Source: Pantoea ananatis LMG 2665
GTDB lineage: Bacteria > Pseudomonadota > Gammaproteobacteria > Enterobacterales > Enterobacteriaceae
Assembly: GCF_000710035.2 (NCBI RefSeq)
Contig: NZ_JMJJ01000004.1
Location: forward strand, 868,001-932,000
Direction of reading: 5' to 3'
Length of the DNA stretch: 64,000 bases
Shown here: piece after piece, positions 8,299-20,050 of the stretch
Layout: the number at the start of each line of letters is the position of its first letter
Numbering within the stretch: position 1 is the first letter of the stretch
Program-made: the position numbers and the translations under genes
The notes under the pieces: generated by a model
The model's input: the letters and a program-made list of their open reading frames with translations, nothing else
Databases searched by the model: none
Told to the model about the DNA's origin: nothing

Positions 8299-9093
8299 AT
8301 GAACCGGGATTTTAGTGGGAAAACGGTCGTCATCACCGGCGCCTGTCGCGGTATCGGCGCAGGCATTGCCGCCAGGTTTGCCCAAGACGGCGCAAACCTG
8401 GTGATGGTATCCAATTCTGAACGTGTTTTTGCTACGGCGGACAGCCTGCGGCCCATCGCCAACGCGATTCTGGCCCTGCAGGCGGATGTAACCGATGAGA
8501 ACGACGTGCAGCAGGTGTATCAGCAGGCATTTGAGCGCTTTGGCCGCATTGACGTTTCGGTTCAGAACGCGGGCATTATCACGATTGATACCTTCGGGAA
8601 TATGCCCAAAAGCGATTTCGAACGGGTGCTGGCGGTGAACACCACGGGCGTCTGGCTGTGCTGTCGTGAAGCCGCTAAATACATGGTGCAGCAAAACGGC
8701 GGCAGCCTGATTAACACGTCTTCAGGGCAGGGGCGTAAAGGATTTATCTACACGCCGCACTATGCTGCCAGCAAAATGGGCGTCATTGGCATTACGCAAA
8801 GTCTGGCGCTGGAGCTGGCCCGCTGGAATATCACGGTTAATGCGTTTTGCCCTGGCATCATCGAAAGCGAAATGTGGGATTACAACGATCGCGTCTGGGG
8901 CGAAATTCTGAGCACGCAACAAAAAACCTATGGTAAAGGCGAGCTGATGGCGGAATGGGTAGAGAACATTCCCCTTAAACGGGCCGGGCAGCCACAGGAC
9001 GTTGCCGGGCTGGTCGCCTTTCTGGCATCGGATGATGCGCGCTACATTACCGGACAAACCGTTAATGTTGATGGAGGGCTAATTTTTTCCTGA
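8299..9093 (+). CDS. Short-chain dehydrogenase/reductase, second in the sugar/polyol operon
   Basis: A 264-residue SDR with an intact cofactor motif 'TGACRGIG' (residues 14-21), 'QNAG', a catalytic Ser in 'NTSSGQG', the 'YAASK' motif and a C-terminal 'GQTVNVDGGLIFS'. It resembles sorbitol-, xylitol- and 2-deoxygluconate-type dehydrogenases, but the substrate cannot be fixed. It follows the permease by 12 bp with AGGAGA upstream and is probably the last gene of the operon. With the first SDR it could perform two successive oxidations or an oxidation/reduction pair. No kinase, isomerase or aldolase gene accompanies it. Confidence 0.86.
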   Translation: MNRDFSGKTVVITGACRGIGAGIAARFAQDGANLVMVSNSERVFATADSLRPIANAILALQADVTDENDVQQVYQQAFERFGRIDVSVQNAGIITIDTFGNMPKSDFERVLAVNTTGVWLCCREAAKYMVQQNGGSLINTSSGQGRKGFIYTPHYAASKMGVIGITQSLALELARWNITVNAFCPGIIESEMWDYNDRVWGEILSTQQKTYGKGELMAEWVENIPLKRAGQPQDVAGLVAFLASDDARYITGQTVNVDGGLIFS

Positions 9094-9231
9094 AACAAGC
9101 GGGTTGTCTGGCCGCGACATGCGGCCAGGTGGCTCGCAGATGCACAAATATCGAGTTAAGTCATGAATCTGGGTCACATTATGCTAAAATAATTAGCGCT
9201 GGTTTTATCATTCTCATTGAGAAACCACCTG

Positions 9232-10704
9232 ATGATTTTTATGCCCGGACGTAATGATTTGATGTTTAGACCTGTGACTTTCTCTCTCGCTGCTCTTACA
9301 GCGCTTCTGGCGCTGCCCGCCGGTGCGCTGCAAACGGATCATCAGGTGTCGGAAACCCCTTTTAGCGATCCCACGCGTTTTCGCCAGTCACTGGACGATC
9401 TTCCTTCTCTTGGCAACGTCGAAGATAACCATGACTGGAGTAAAAAGCTGGCGAAGGCGGCCAAAAGTATTGCGGAAGCCAATGAAAGTAGCAGTGATCT
9501 GACCCTGGGCGAGCAGGCCGGGCAGTGGGCTTTTGACCGACTGCGCGACGAAGTGGCGACGCGGGTTGAGAGTGAAGGGCAGTCTTTACTGTCGCCTTAT
9601 GGCAACGCCGAGTTCAACTTAAACGTGGACATGGCCGGCAACTTTGACGGCACCGGCGGCAATCTGTTCAGCCCGCTGGCTGATGAGAATCGCTACCTTA
9701 CGTTCAGTCAGCTTGGGCTGCACGACTCTGTTGAAGGCGTGGTAGGTAATGCCGGGCTGGGTCAGCGCTGGGACGCAGGCAACTGGCTGTTGGGTTACAA
9801 CAGTTTTATCGATCGTAGCTTTCGCACTGGACTTCAGCGCGCCTCGGTGGGCACTGAGGCCTGGAGCAACAATCTGCGCTTTTCTGCTAACTACTATCAT
9901 CCCTTGTCGGGATGGCGTAATCGTGGTGACAGCCAGCAGTCCCGCATGGCCGAAGGTTACGACATCACCACCCAAAGCTATTTGCCGTTCTATCGTCAGC
10001 TGGGCGTATCATTCAGCTATCAGCAATATCTGGGGGAAAAGGTTGACCTGTTTAACAGCGGCAACCGTTACCATAACCCGGCGGCGCTCTCGCTGGGGCT
10101 GTCTTATACGCCCGTGCCGCTGGTGACCATTTCGGCCAGCCATAAAACCAGCAGTGCCGGAGAGAGCCAGGATCAGCTTGGCCTTAAACTCAATTACCGC
10201 TTTGGGGTCGCGCTGAGCAAGCAGCTGGATGCCAATAACGTCGCGGAAGCGCGCTCCTTACGGGGCAGCCGCTACGACACGGTGACGCGCAGCCAAAACC
10301 CGGTGATGGCCTACAGGCAGCGTAAAACGCTGTCTGTATTCCTGGCGACGCCGCCGTGGCAGCTTAATCCCGGTGAGAGCGTACCGCTCAAGCTGCAACT
10401 GCGCGCCAGTCATAGCATTAAGGCGCTGAGCTGGCAGGGCGATACTCATGCACTGAGCCTGACATCACCGCCGAACAATAATGCCATTGATGGCTGGAGC
10501 GTGATCGTTCCCCCATGGGACAGCACGCCGGGCGCCAGCAATGAGTACCGTCTGTCGGTCACGGTGGAAGACAGTAAACAGCAGCGCGTCACTTCAAACT
10601 GGATCACCCTGAAAGTGCAAGCGCCATTGTCGATGGATGAGCCCGCGGTTGAGGGTGCTGTCCAGATGCCCTCGTCCAGTAACAGCCTGAGTTTTAGCGA
10701 ATAA
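9232..10704 (+). CDS. Short inverse autotransporter (intimin/invasin-type beta-barrel protein)
   Basis: The protein (490 residues from the ATG at 9232; 480 from the ATG at 9262) has a signal peptide around 'SLAALTALLALPAGALQ'. It then carries the inverse-autotransporter barrel signatures 'WAFDRLRDEVATRVESEGQ', 'SPYGNAEFNLNVD', 'FSQLGLHDS' and 'NWLLGYNSFID', and barrel strands to about residue 340. The C-terminal ~120 residues look like one or two Ig-like passenger domains. No LysM domain was seen. This is close in size to E. coli YchO, far shorter than intimin or invasin. It should sit in the outer membrane with the C-terminal part exposed. Adhesion is the family expectation, not shown here. 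It is monocistronic. Confidence 0.82.
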   Translation: MIFMPGRNDLMFRPVTFSLAALTALLALPAGALQTDHQVSETPFSDPTRFRQSLDDLPSLGNVEDNHDWSKKLAKAAKSIAEANESSSDLTLGEQAGQWAFDRLRDEVATRVESEGQSLLSPYGNAEFNLNVDMAGNFDGTGGNLFSPLADENRYLTFSQLGLHDSVEGVVGNAGLGQRWDAGNWLLGYNSFIDRSFRTGLQRASVGTEAWSNNLRFSANYYHPLSGWRNRGDSQQSRMAEGYDITTQSYLPFYRQLGVSFSYQQYLGEKVDLFNSGNRYHNPAALSLGLSYTPVPLVTISASHKTSSAGESQDQLGLKLNYRFGVALSKQLDANNVAEARSLRGSRYDTVTRSQNPVMAYRQRKTLSVFLATPPWQLNPGESVPLKLQLRASHSIKALSWQGDTHALSLTSPPNNNAIDGWSVIVPPWDSTPGASNEYRLSVTVEDSKQQRVTSNWITLKVQAPLSMDEPAVEGAVQMPSSSNSLSFSE

Positions 10705-11074
10705 GCAAGGTTACAGAGCGAGAGAGAGAGTATGTTGTCGTGCGGGTAAGTGCCTGCGATCTTTTAAAAATGGCGGTTAATGGGTGGCCTTGCTTCTTGC
10801 TGCCAGCCTGGATGCACAGACGTATTCACCTTCTCGGGTCAGACTCGAGGCGACATTTTGTGTCTTTTACCGATCCCGTTCGGGATTGTGGCGATATCTT
10901 CAGACGGAAGTGCACGCGCTGACATCATCGAAAATCTTATCCGCGAACTGACAGCGCGGGTGATTATTGAACCCGCAGGCTGTTGAACGTCGACGTGATT
11001 TCTCACTCCCAGCGTTGGCGCTGCTAAAGGGGGTTTAAGTGTGAGTGGGAAGATCGGGCTTAGGCTGGCGGATG
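10705..11074. other. Intergenic stretch with no convincing gene
   Basis: This stretch separates the inverse autotransporter from the convergent porin. It has a small perfect inverted repeat ATCCCG/CGGGAT near 10873-10886. A 68-codon frame at 10780-10986 exists, but no good ribosome site or recognised motif supports it. Nothing else was seen. Confidence 0.5.
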
Positions 11075-11110
11075 AAAAAACGGCCCGTCAGACACAGGCC
11101 GGGCCGTTTT
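11075..11110 (-). terminator. Intrinsic terminator of the porin gene
   Basis: The arms AAAACGGCCCG and CGGGCCGTTTT flank a 12-nt loop. Read on the minus strand, the hairpin is followed by a run of six T, 17 bp after the porin stop. The A-rich other side may let it work from the left gene too. Confidence 0.85.
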
Positions 11111-11127
11111 GCAATGAGGGTAAACGA

Positions 11128-12219
11128 TTAGAACTGGTAGACCAGACCCACTGCCGTGATGTCATCTGTCGCCAGACCCAACGGATTATTTTTCTTAAGC
11201 AGGTTGATACGGTATTCACCGTACACTGACATGTTTTTGTTAAAGTAGTAAGTCGCGCCCACAGAAGAGTATTTATACAGGTCGGCATCACCGATCCCTT
11301 CAATATCTTTGCCTTTAGAGGTCACATAACTTACAGAAGGGCGCAAGCCGTTCAGGAACTGATACTGTGCAACAAATTCCATGTTCTGCGCTTTGTTGGC
11401 AAAGCCAGTTGCACTTGATGGCATGGGGGTGGCGTTAAGCGTTTCACCGTACATCGCCGCCAGATAAATCTGGTTTGCATCATACTTGACAGATGTTGCC
11501 CATACCTGACCTTTGTCGCCACGGCCGAAGGTCGCTGCGTTTTGTGCCTGGGTACGTTGCAGGCTGGCGTAAGCACCCGCAAAACTCAAACCAAAATCAA
11601 AGTCATAAGAGGTAGACAGCGCAAAGCCATCGCCATTCGCACGGCTGACCTGAAGACCAGGAGTGTTGGTTGAGCTACGATCGTTCTTGCCTTCGTACTG
11701 AGCCGCGACGTTCCAGCCTTTTACCAGACCAAAGAAGTCTTTATTGCGCCACGTCAGCACACCACCTGAACGAGCGGTCAGGAAGGCGTCGTTGTAGGCA
11801 GAATCACCGCCCCAGACAGGCAACATATCGGTATAGCTTAATGCGTCATAAACCAGGCCGTAGTTACGGCCGTAGTCCAGTGAACCCAGCTCGCCATATT
11901 TCAGACCGGCATAACCTAAACGGGTTTTGTTGCCGTTGTTAGCATCACTACCTTCAGAGTTTTTCACGCTGTACTGGTACTGCCAGAAACCGTAACCGGT
12001 GAGTTTGTCGGTAATGGCCGTTTCACCTTTAAAACCGATACGGGCATAGGAAGTAAGATCGCCGTTATTTGACTGATCGTCAGAAAAATAGTGCGAAACG
12101 TTAACCTTGCCCTGTAAATCCAGCTTATTCCCGTCTTTATTATAAATCTGTGCGGCCTGAGCAGTAGACAGACCGATCAGTAACGGCATTAATGCCGCCA
12201 CTAATGTGCGCTTCATCAT
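11128..12219 (-). CDS. General outer-membrane porin (OmpC/OmpF/PhoE family)
   Basis: A 363-residue protein with a signal peptide (about 1-22, ending AQA before 'AQIYNKDGNKLDLQGKV'). The mature start, the constriction-loop region 'LPVWGGDSAYNDAFLTAR' and the C-terminal 'GLVYQF' with terminal phenylalanine are all diagnostic of trimeric enterobacterial porins. It forms a 16-stranded barrel for small hydrophilic solutes. I chose the first of two tandem ATGs (MMKR) because AGGG lies 10 nt upstream. It has a long upstream region without genes, as OmpR-regulated porins often do. Which paralogue (OmpC, OmpF or OmpN type) cannot be decided from sequence alone. Confidence 0.92.
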   Translation of the reverse strand: MMKRTLVAALMPLLIGLSTAQAAQIYNKDGNKLDLQGKVNVSHYFSDDQSNNGDLTSYARIGFKGETAITDKLTGYGFWQYQYSVKNSEGSDANNGNKTRLGYAGLKYGELGSLDYGRNYGLVYDALSYTDMLPVWGGDSAYNDAFLTARSGGVLTWRNKDFFGLVKGWNVAAQYEGKNDRSSTNTPGLQVSRANGDGFALSTSYDFDFGLSFAGAYASLQRTQAQNAATFGRGDKGQVWATSVKYDANQIYLAAMYGETLNATPMPSSATGFANKAQNMEFVAQYQFLNGLRPSVSYVTSKGKDIEGIGDADLYKYSSVGATYYFNKNMSVYGEYRINLLKKNNPLGLATDDITAVGLVYQF

Positions 12220-12764
12220 TTATTATTTACCCTGTGGTTATATTATTATTTCCCCTCTGTTGGGGTGAAAAGAAAATGACACAAATTGTTAATTCAGCCT
12301 AGCGCAATAAGTGTAACTAATTGTGTATTTTAAGGAACTAAATCCCAACCAAGCCAGTCTGGCGGCGATGGTGCTACCTGTCAGTGCTTTTTCTTATGAC
12401 CCTGCCAGCAATGTAAATGCAAGAAAAGCATATAAAACAGATGATTAGTGATTTTTATAGAAAGGGGAAATGCAATATGGCAAAAAAATGATATTGCTAG
12501 CCTTTCTGTCTAAATAATCAACATGCATTGTGCAATAAATGAACAAAACAGGTTTGATGGTTAACCATTAGGTTGCTTAGTGATAATTAAATCGGCGATC
12601 GGTAATTTATTAACGCTCTGATGATAACCTGCGAAACAATATTACCAGTTTCATATAAATATATTTAAATTGAGAGGGTGAGTATTTTTAAATCACCTTT
12701 TTAAATTACGCCGATAAAAATCATGCCTGTCGCATTAACGTTATCTCTGGTACTTATCCTCCTC
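12220..12764. other. Long AT-rich intergenic region upstream of the porin
   Basis: About 545 bp without a plausible gene, very AT-rich (roughly 12240-12720). It holds the porin promoter. OmpR-type sites and a small antisense RNA are possible by analogy with other porin loci, but I could not identify either with confidence. Confidence 0.5.
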
Positions 12765-12781
12765 TGCACGACAGCCGTGCA
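12765..12781. promoter_or_regulatory. Probable NtrC (GlnG) enhancer site for the ast operon
   Basis: The sequence TGCACGACAGCCGTGCA has the NtrC layout TGCAC-N7-GTGCA (17 bp). It lies about 270 bp upstream of the predicted sigma-54 start, a normal enhancer distance. A second, half-conserved copy follows at 12806-12822 (TGCACTATTTTGAGCAG). NtrC and sigma-54 control of astCADBE is established in E. coli. Confidence 0.8.
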
Positions 12782-12913
12782 ACTGCCCTGATTTAAGGCG
12801 GTTGCTGCACTATTTTGAGCAGATAGTTTATCAGCGATCACAAAAGCGATATTTCATCCCGCGAATGCATAATTCTGCTTTAAAAAGCTCTGCTATCCCG
12901 CCTTTATCAGATA

Positions 12914-12947
12914 ACTATTCACTTTTTATGCAAAATAAGTGAATAGT
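12914..12947. promoter_or_regulatory. Perfect 11-bp inverted repeat, possible ArgR-associated site
   Basis: The arms ACTATTCACTT and AAGTGAATAGT are perfect complements around a 12-nt spacer. They lie between the NtrC site and the sigma-54 promoter, where ArgR is known to bind in the E. coli astC region. The half-sites TTCA and TGAA recall ARG boxes, but the spacing does not fit a standard 18-bp box. There is no T-run, so it is not a terminator. Confidence 0.4.
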
Positions 12948-13009
12948 GACCTTTCGTAACCTATTGATATTCCTTAACCCAGCTTGTTTTATGCATTTTA
13001 GTCCTTGGC

Positions 13010-13025
13010 TGGCACGCTATCTGCA
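13010..13025 (+). promoter_or_regulatory. Sigma-54 promoter of astCADBE
   Basis: TGGCACGCTATCTGCA matches the sigma-54 consensus TGGCACG-N4-TTGCA with one change (C for T). The GG and GC elements are correctly spaced. Transcription should start near 13036, about 70 bp before astC. This predicts induction under nitrogen limitation. Confidence 0.9.
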
Positions 13026-13106
13026 AACTAGAGTAGGGCGAGATTTATTATATTTTTAACAATTAACATACAAATACGTTACCCGCTGGGGAACAGGAGA
13101 AGGGCT

Positions 13107-14323
13107 ATGTCACTGCAGGTTTCGCGTCAGGATTTTGATCAATGGATGATGCCCGTTTATGCACCCGCCAGCTTTGTACCCGTCCGTGCTGAAGGTTCAA
13201 CCCTCTGGGATCAGCAGGGAAAAGACTATATCGATTTTGCCGGGGGCATTGCCGTTAATGCGCTCGGGCATGCGCATCCCGCTCTCCAGCAGGCACTTCA
13301 GGATCAAGCCTCACGCCTCTGGCACACGGGCAACGGCTACACCAATGAACCCGTTTTACGCCTGGCGAAGCAGTTGATTGATGCCACCTTTGCCGATCGG
13401 GTTTTCTTTTGTAACTCCGGTGCCGAGGCTAACGAGGCGGCGCTTAAGCTGGCCCGTAAAGTGGCACACGACAGAGTCGGGCAGCATAAAAGCGGCATCG
13501 TGGCGTTTAAGAATGCCTTTCATGGCCGTACGCTGTTTACGGTCTCAGCGGGTGGCCAGCCCGCCTATTCGCGGGATTTTGCGCCGCTCCCTGCGGACAT
13601 TCAGCACGCCGCCTTTAATGACCTTGCCTCTGCGGCAGACCTGATCAACGACAGCACCTGCGCCGTGATTGTCGAGCCCATTCAGGGGGAAGGCGGCGTC
13701 GTGCCCGCCGAACCCGCCTTCCTGCGTGGGCTGCGTGAACTGTGCGATAAACATGACGCGCTGTTAATTTTCGACGAAGTGCAGAGCGGCGTGGGCCGGA
13801 CCGGCGCGCTTTACGCTTATATGCACTATGGCGTGACGCCGGACGTGCTAACCAGTGCTAAAGCGCTGGGCGGCGGGTTTCCTATAGGGGCGATGCTGAC
13901 GCGCGAGGATCTGGCTCAGGTCATGGGCGTAGGTACCCACGGAACGACCTATGGCGGCAATCCGCTGGCGGGCGCAGTGGCCGGAAAAGTCATGGAACTG
14001 ATTAACCAGCCTGAAGTGATGGCCGGTGTCACGCAACGTCATGACTGGATTGTCGCGGCGCTAAACGACCTTAATCAGCGTCTGCACCTGTTTAAAGAGG
14101 TGCGCGGGCTGGGGTTACTGATCGGTGCCGTGCTCAGCGACGACTTTGCGGGCAAGGCGAAACAGATCAACCTTATCGCCGCGGAATATGGCGTCATGGT
14201 GCTGATTGCCGGAGCCAACGTGGTGCGCTTCGCGCCTGCGCTCAACATCAGCGAGCAGGAAGTGAAGACCGGCATGGCGCGTTTTGCCCAGGCGTGTGAA
14301 CACCTGCTACAAGGAAAGACATC

Positions 14324-14327
<4 letters not shown>
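13107..14327 (+). CDS. astC: Succinylornithine transaminase
   Basis: A 406-residue class-III PLP aminotransferase and first gene of the arginine succinyltransferase operon. It converts N2-succinylornithine plus 2-oxoglutarate to succinylglutamate semialdehyde plus glutamate. Visible are '[13 protein letters not shown]', '[15 protein letters not shown]', '[13 protein letters not shown]' and the PLP-lysine motif '[15 protein letters not shown]'. It strongly resembles ArgD, but position at the head of astADBE settles the assignment. The ATG follows AGGAGAAGGG. Its stop overlaps the astA start. Expression should need NtrC and sigma-54. Confidence 0.95.
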
Positions 14328-16817
<2,490 letters not shown>

Positions 16818-16818
<1 letters not shown>

Positions 16819-18143
16819 TGAAAGCCATTGAAGCGAATTTCGACGGTCTGGTCGGGCTGACCCACCATTATGCGGGCTTGTCATTTGGCAACGAAGCCTC
16901 CACGCGTCACCAGCGACAGCCGTCGTACCCGCGCCTGGCGGCAAAGCAGGGCTTGTTGAAAATGAAAGCCCTGGCCGATATGGGATTCGTTCAGGGCGTG
17001 ATACCGCCCCATGAGCGGCCTAATATCGCCGTGCTGCGTCAGTTGGGCTTTAGCGGCAGCGACGCACAGGTGCTGGAAAAAGCAGGGAAAACCGCACCGG
17101 CGCTGCTGTCCGCAGCGAGTTCAGCCTCGGCGATGTGGGTGGCAAATGCCGCCACGGTTTCGCCTTCTGCCGACAGCGCCGATCGTCGTGTGCATTTTAC
17201 CGTTGCCAACCTCAATAATAAATTTCATCGCGCGATTGAAGCCCCGGAAACGGCGGCGCTGTTGCGGGCCATATTTCGCGATCCGGCCCATTTTTCCGTG
17301 CATGATGCGCTGCCTCAGGTCGCGCTGTTTGGCGATGAAGGCGCCGCCAACCATAATCGTCTGGGCGGCGATTATGGCGATGCTGGCGTACAACTGTTTA
17401 TTTACGGTCGTGATAACCAGTCTGGCTCGACCCCGCAGCGTTATCCTGCCCGACAAACCCGCGAGGCCAGCGAAGCCGTCGCCCGTCTTCATCAGCTTGC
17501 CTCCGACAAGGTGGTCTTTGCTCAGCAAAATCCGGAGGTCATCGATCAGGGCGTTTTCCACAACGATGTCATTGCGGTCAGCAATCAGCAAATGCTGTTC
17601 TGCCATCAGCAGGCATTTGTCGATCAGCCCGCTTTGCTGCGTCGCTTGCACGAATGTGTTCCGGGGTTTGTCGCGCTTGAAGTGCCAACCTCCCGGGTTT
17701 CCGTGCAGGATGCGGTGAGCACCTACCTGTTTAACAGCCAGCTTCTGACCCGTGCCGACGGCAGCATGATGCTTGTGCTGCCCGAAGAGTCCCGCCAGCA
17801 TCCTGGCGTATGGCGCTACCTGAGCGAGCAGGTAGAACGCGATGGACCGTTGCAGTCATTACAGGTATTTGATTTGCGGGAAAGCATGCATAATGGCGGT
17901 GGACCGGCCTGCCTGCGTCTGCGCGTGGTGTTAACGCCAGATGAGCAACGGGCGGTGAATCCTGCGGTACTGATGAACGATCGCCTGTTCACCATGCTCA
18001 ACCAGTGGGTCGACCGTCACTACCGCGACAGGCTAACGCAAGGCGATTTAACCGATCCGCAATTGCTGCAAGAAGGGCGGGTTGCCCTTGATGAATTGAC
18101 CAGACTGCTAGACTTAGGAAATGTGTATGCATTTCAGCAGTGA
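16818..18143 (+). CDS. astB: N-succinylarginine dihydrolase
   Basis: The 441-residue enzyme converts succinylarginine to succinylornithine, CO2 and two ammonia, the nitrogen-releasing step. It aligns with E. coli AstB from '[21 protein letters not shown]' onward. It belongs to the guanidine-modifying superfamily, with the conserved '[10 protein letters not shown]', '[10 protein letters not shown]' (catalytic His) and '[13 protein letters not shown]' (nucleophilic Cys). The start overlaps the astD stop by one base. Confidence 0.96.
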
Positions 18144-18192
18144 AGCAGGCGCTGCCATGAGGGCTGCCCGCTTCCGGTTTTAAGGAGGAACG

Positions 18193-19188
18193 ATGCAGGA
18201 CTTTTTACAGCAGACGCTGTCTGGTGAAGCACCGCGTAAGCGTAAAGGTGAGACGGCGCATCTTCGCTGGCAGTGGTTGTATCACGGTATTCTTCTCATG
18301 GAGCCCAAAACGCCGGTTAAACAGGCACTGGTGCTTTCTGCAGGGGTTCACGGCAATGAGACTGCCCCTGTAGAAATGCTTAACCAGCTCATCACGCCCT
18401 TACTTCAGGGCGAGAAGCCGCTTCAGCAGCGCATGCTGGTGGTATTGGGTAATCCCTCAGCGCTGCGCGCAGGAAAACGCTATGTGGCCTACGACATTAA
18501 CCGACTGTTCGGCGGACGCTGGCAACAGATTGATGACGGGGATGAGGCACGGCGAGTGCTGCGGCTGGAACAAACGCTGGAGAATTTCTGGCAACTGGGC
18601 GAGTGTGATGAAACCCGCTGGCACCTTGACATGCATACGGCCCTGCGCGGTTCTTATCATACGCGTTTTGGCGTAATGCCCAGGAACGATCGGCCATGGC
18701 CGGCGGCGTTTTTGCACTGGCTGGCGGTAGCCGGACTGGAGGCGCTGGTTTTCCACCGTTCGCCAGCGGGCACCTTCACCCATTTCAGCTGTGAGCATTT
18801 CGGCGCAGCCAGCTGTACGCTGGAGTTGGGGCAGGCCCGGCCCTTTGGCGAAAACGATTTAACCCAGTTTAGCGCGGCTGCCCAGGCGCTGGCAGCATTG
18901 TTGTATGGCGAGACCTTACCGGAAGCGCAATCCGTTCCGCGCCGCTATCGGGTAAGCCAGCAGATCACCCGCCACAGCGAGAACTTTCAGCTTCATATGA
19001 GTGATGACACCAAAAACTTCACCGCCTTCCCGCAGGGGGCCTTACTGGCTGAAGACGGGGAAAAACGCTACTTCGTGCAGCAGGCGCGGGAGTATGTGTT
19101 GTTTCCTAACCCGCGTGTTGCGCTGGGGCTGCGGGCGGGCCTGATGTTGATTGAAGAAAGCGAACAAACCCAGGCATTGCCTCTCTGA
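18193..19188 (+). CDS. astE: Succinylglutamate desuccinylase
   Basis: A 331-residue zinc-dependent deacylase of the AstE/aspartoacylase family that hydrolyses succinylglutamate to succinate and glutamate, the last ast step. The zinc motif 'GVHGNETAPVEM' and a second ligand region 'WHLDMHTALRGS' are visible, with the catalytic Glu region 'CTLELGQARPFG'. An AGGAGG lies just before the ATG. It follows astB after 49 bp and is followed by a terminator at about 19201, closing the operon. Confidence 0.94.
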   Translation: MQDFLQQTLSGEAPRKRKGETAHLRWQWLYHGILLMEPKTPVKQALVLSAGVHGNETAPVEMLNQLITPLLQGEKPLQQRMLVVLGNPSALRAGKRYVAYDINRLFGGRWQQIDDGDEARRVLRLEQTLENFWQLGECDETRWHLDMHTALRGSYHTRFGVMPRNDRPWPAAFLHWLAVAGLEALVFHRSPAGTFTHFSCEHFGAASCTLELGQARPFGENDLTQFSAAAQALAALLYGETLPEAQSVPRRYRVSQQITRHSENFQLHMSDDTKNFTAFPQGALLAEDGEKRYFVQQAREYVLFPNPRVALGLRAGLMLIEESEQTQALPL

Positions 19189-19200
19189 CCTTATCCAAAT

Positions 19201-19228
19201 AAAAAGGCGGAAGACACCTTCCGCTTTA
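19201..19228 (+). terminator. Terminator after astE
   Basis: The arms GCGGAAG and CTTCCGC (19207-19224) enclose a 4-nt loop, with A-rich and short T-rich flanks. It lies 13 bp past the astE stop and could serve as a modest intrinsic terminator. Confidence 0.6.
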
Positions 19229-19470
19229 CTGCTAAAGGCATTACAATTCTCCACGATTTATCCGAAATCTCCTGATTATTCATACTCTTTTTCAATTTCT
19301 CACCGCTTTCTTCTTAATCCCTCCATGATTGCCTGAATTGTGGCTTTTGCGCTTTCACGCTTTTACTCTCGCTCGCAGTAATTGACGTTCAGCGTCGTAT
19401 GCTTGTTTCCGAAGACGCGACAGAGTGCTGTCGTTACGAAACTGAACAAGTGAATAAAAAGGACACTGTG

Positions 19471-19968
19471 ATGCGTAAATTAACTTCTCTGTTACTGGCT
19501 TCTACTCTGGCATTTGGCGCGGCATCGGTTGTTCATGCTGAGGCAGATAATCTGACACCGCCACCGGCAGGCACGGAAAAGCCGATGCATAAACCAATGC
19601 GGCACGGTATGGATATGATGTTCGGCGGTCTGAATCTGACCGCCGATCAAAAAACCAAAATGCATGAAATTATGAAAGAGCGCCGTGGTGAAATGCAGCG
19701 TCCGTCACTGGATGAGCGTCGTGCAACCCATGCCATCATCGCCTCTGACAGCTTTGATAAAGCCCAGGCTGAAGCCCAGGCAGACAAAATGACGGCCAAC
19801 GCGAAAGCAAACGCGGTTGCCATGATGGAAACGCAGAATAAGCTGTATAACGTGCTGACGCCGGAGCAGAAAAAACAGTACAACGCCAATTTTGAAAAGC
19901 ACCTGACTGAAAAACGTCCGATGCACGGCAAACTGGCGCCTGCACCTGCACCTGCACCCGCGCAATAA
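19471..19968 (+). CDS. spy: Periplasmic stress chaperone Spy
   Basis: A 165-residue periplasmic protein. The signal peptide runs to about residue 23 (ending VHA). The helical CpxP/Spy-type core contains two LTxxQ motifs ('LNLTADQKTKMHEIMKERR' and 'VLTPEQKKQYNANFEKHL'). Spy is an ATP-independent chaperone induced by the Cpx and Bae envelope-stress systems. I used the ATG at 19471 after AAGGACACTGTG because it starts the signal peptide; an upstream in-frame GTG/ATG has no signal. The C-terminal Ala-Pro repeat tail ('APAPAPAPAQ') is unusual compared with my memory of E. coli Spy. Its position beside astE is conserved. Confidence 0.92.
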   Translation: MRKLTSLLLASTLAFGAASVVHAEADNLTPPPAGTEKPMHKPMRHGMDMMFGGLNLTADQKTKMHEIMKERRGEMQRPSLDERRATHAIIASDSFDKAQAEAQADKMTANAKANAVAMMETQNKLYNVLTPEQKKQYNANFEKHLTEKRPMHGKLAPAPAPAPAQ

Positions 19969-19999
19969 GCTGTACGTTAATCAGTAAACACGGTTGAAG

Positions 20000-20047
20000 A
20001 CCGCCGGCCTTGTCCACGTGATGTGGGCAGTGTCGGCGGTTTTTTTT
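20000..20047 (+). terminator. Terminator downstream of spy
   Basis: The outer arms ACCGCCG and CGGCGGT enclose an inner hairpin TGTCCAC/GTGGGCA and are followed by eight T. It lies between spy and the convergent cho gene. Confidence 0.85.
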
Positions 20048-20050
20048 ATG

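Noticed and set aside
10780..10986. 68-codon plus-strand frame between the inverse autotransporter and the porin
   Set aside because: No good ribosome site and no recognised motif; an overlapping frame of similar length exists, so chance is likely.
17121..17801. 226-codon minus-strand frame inside astB
   Set aside because: Shadow of a conserved gene, with no motif of its own.
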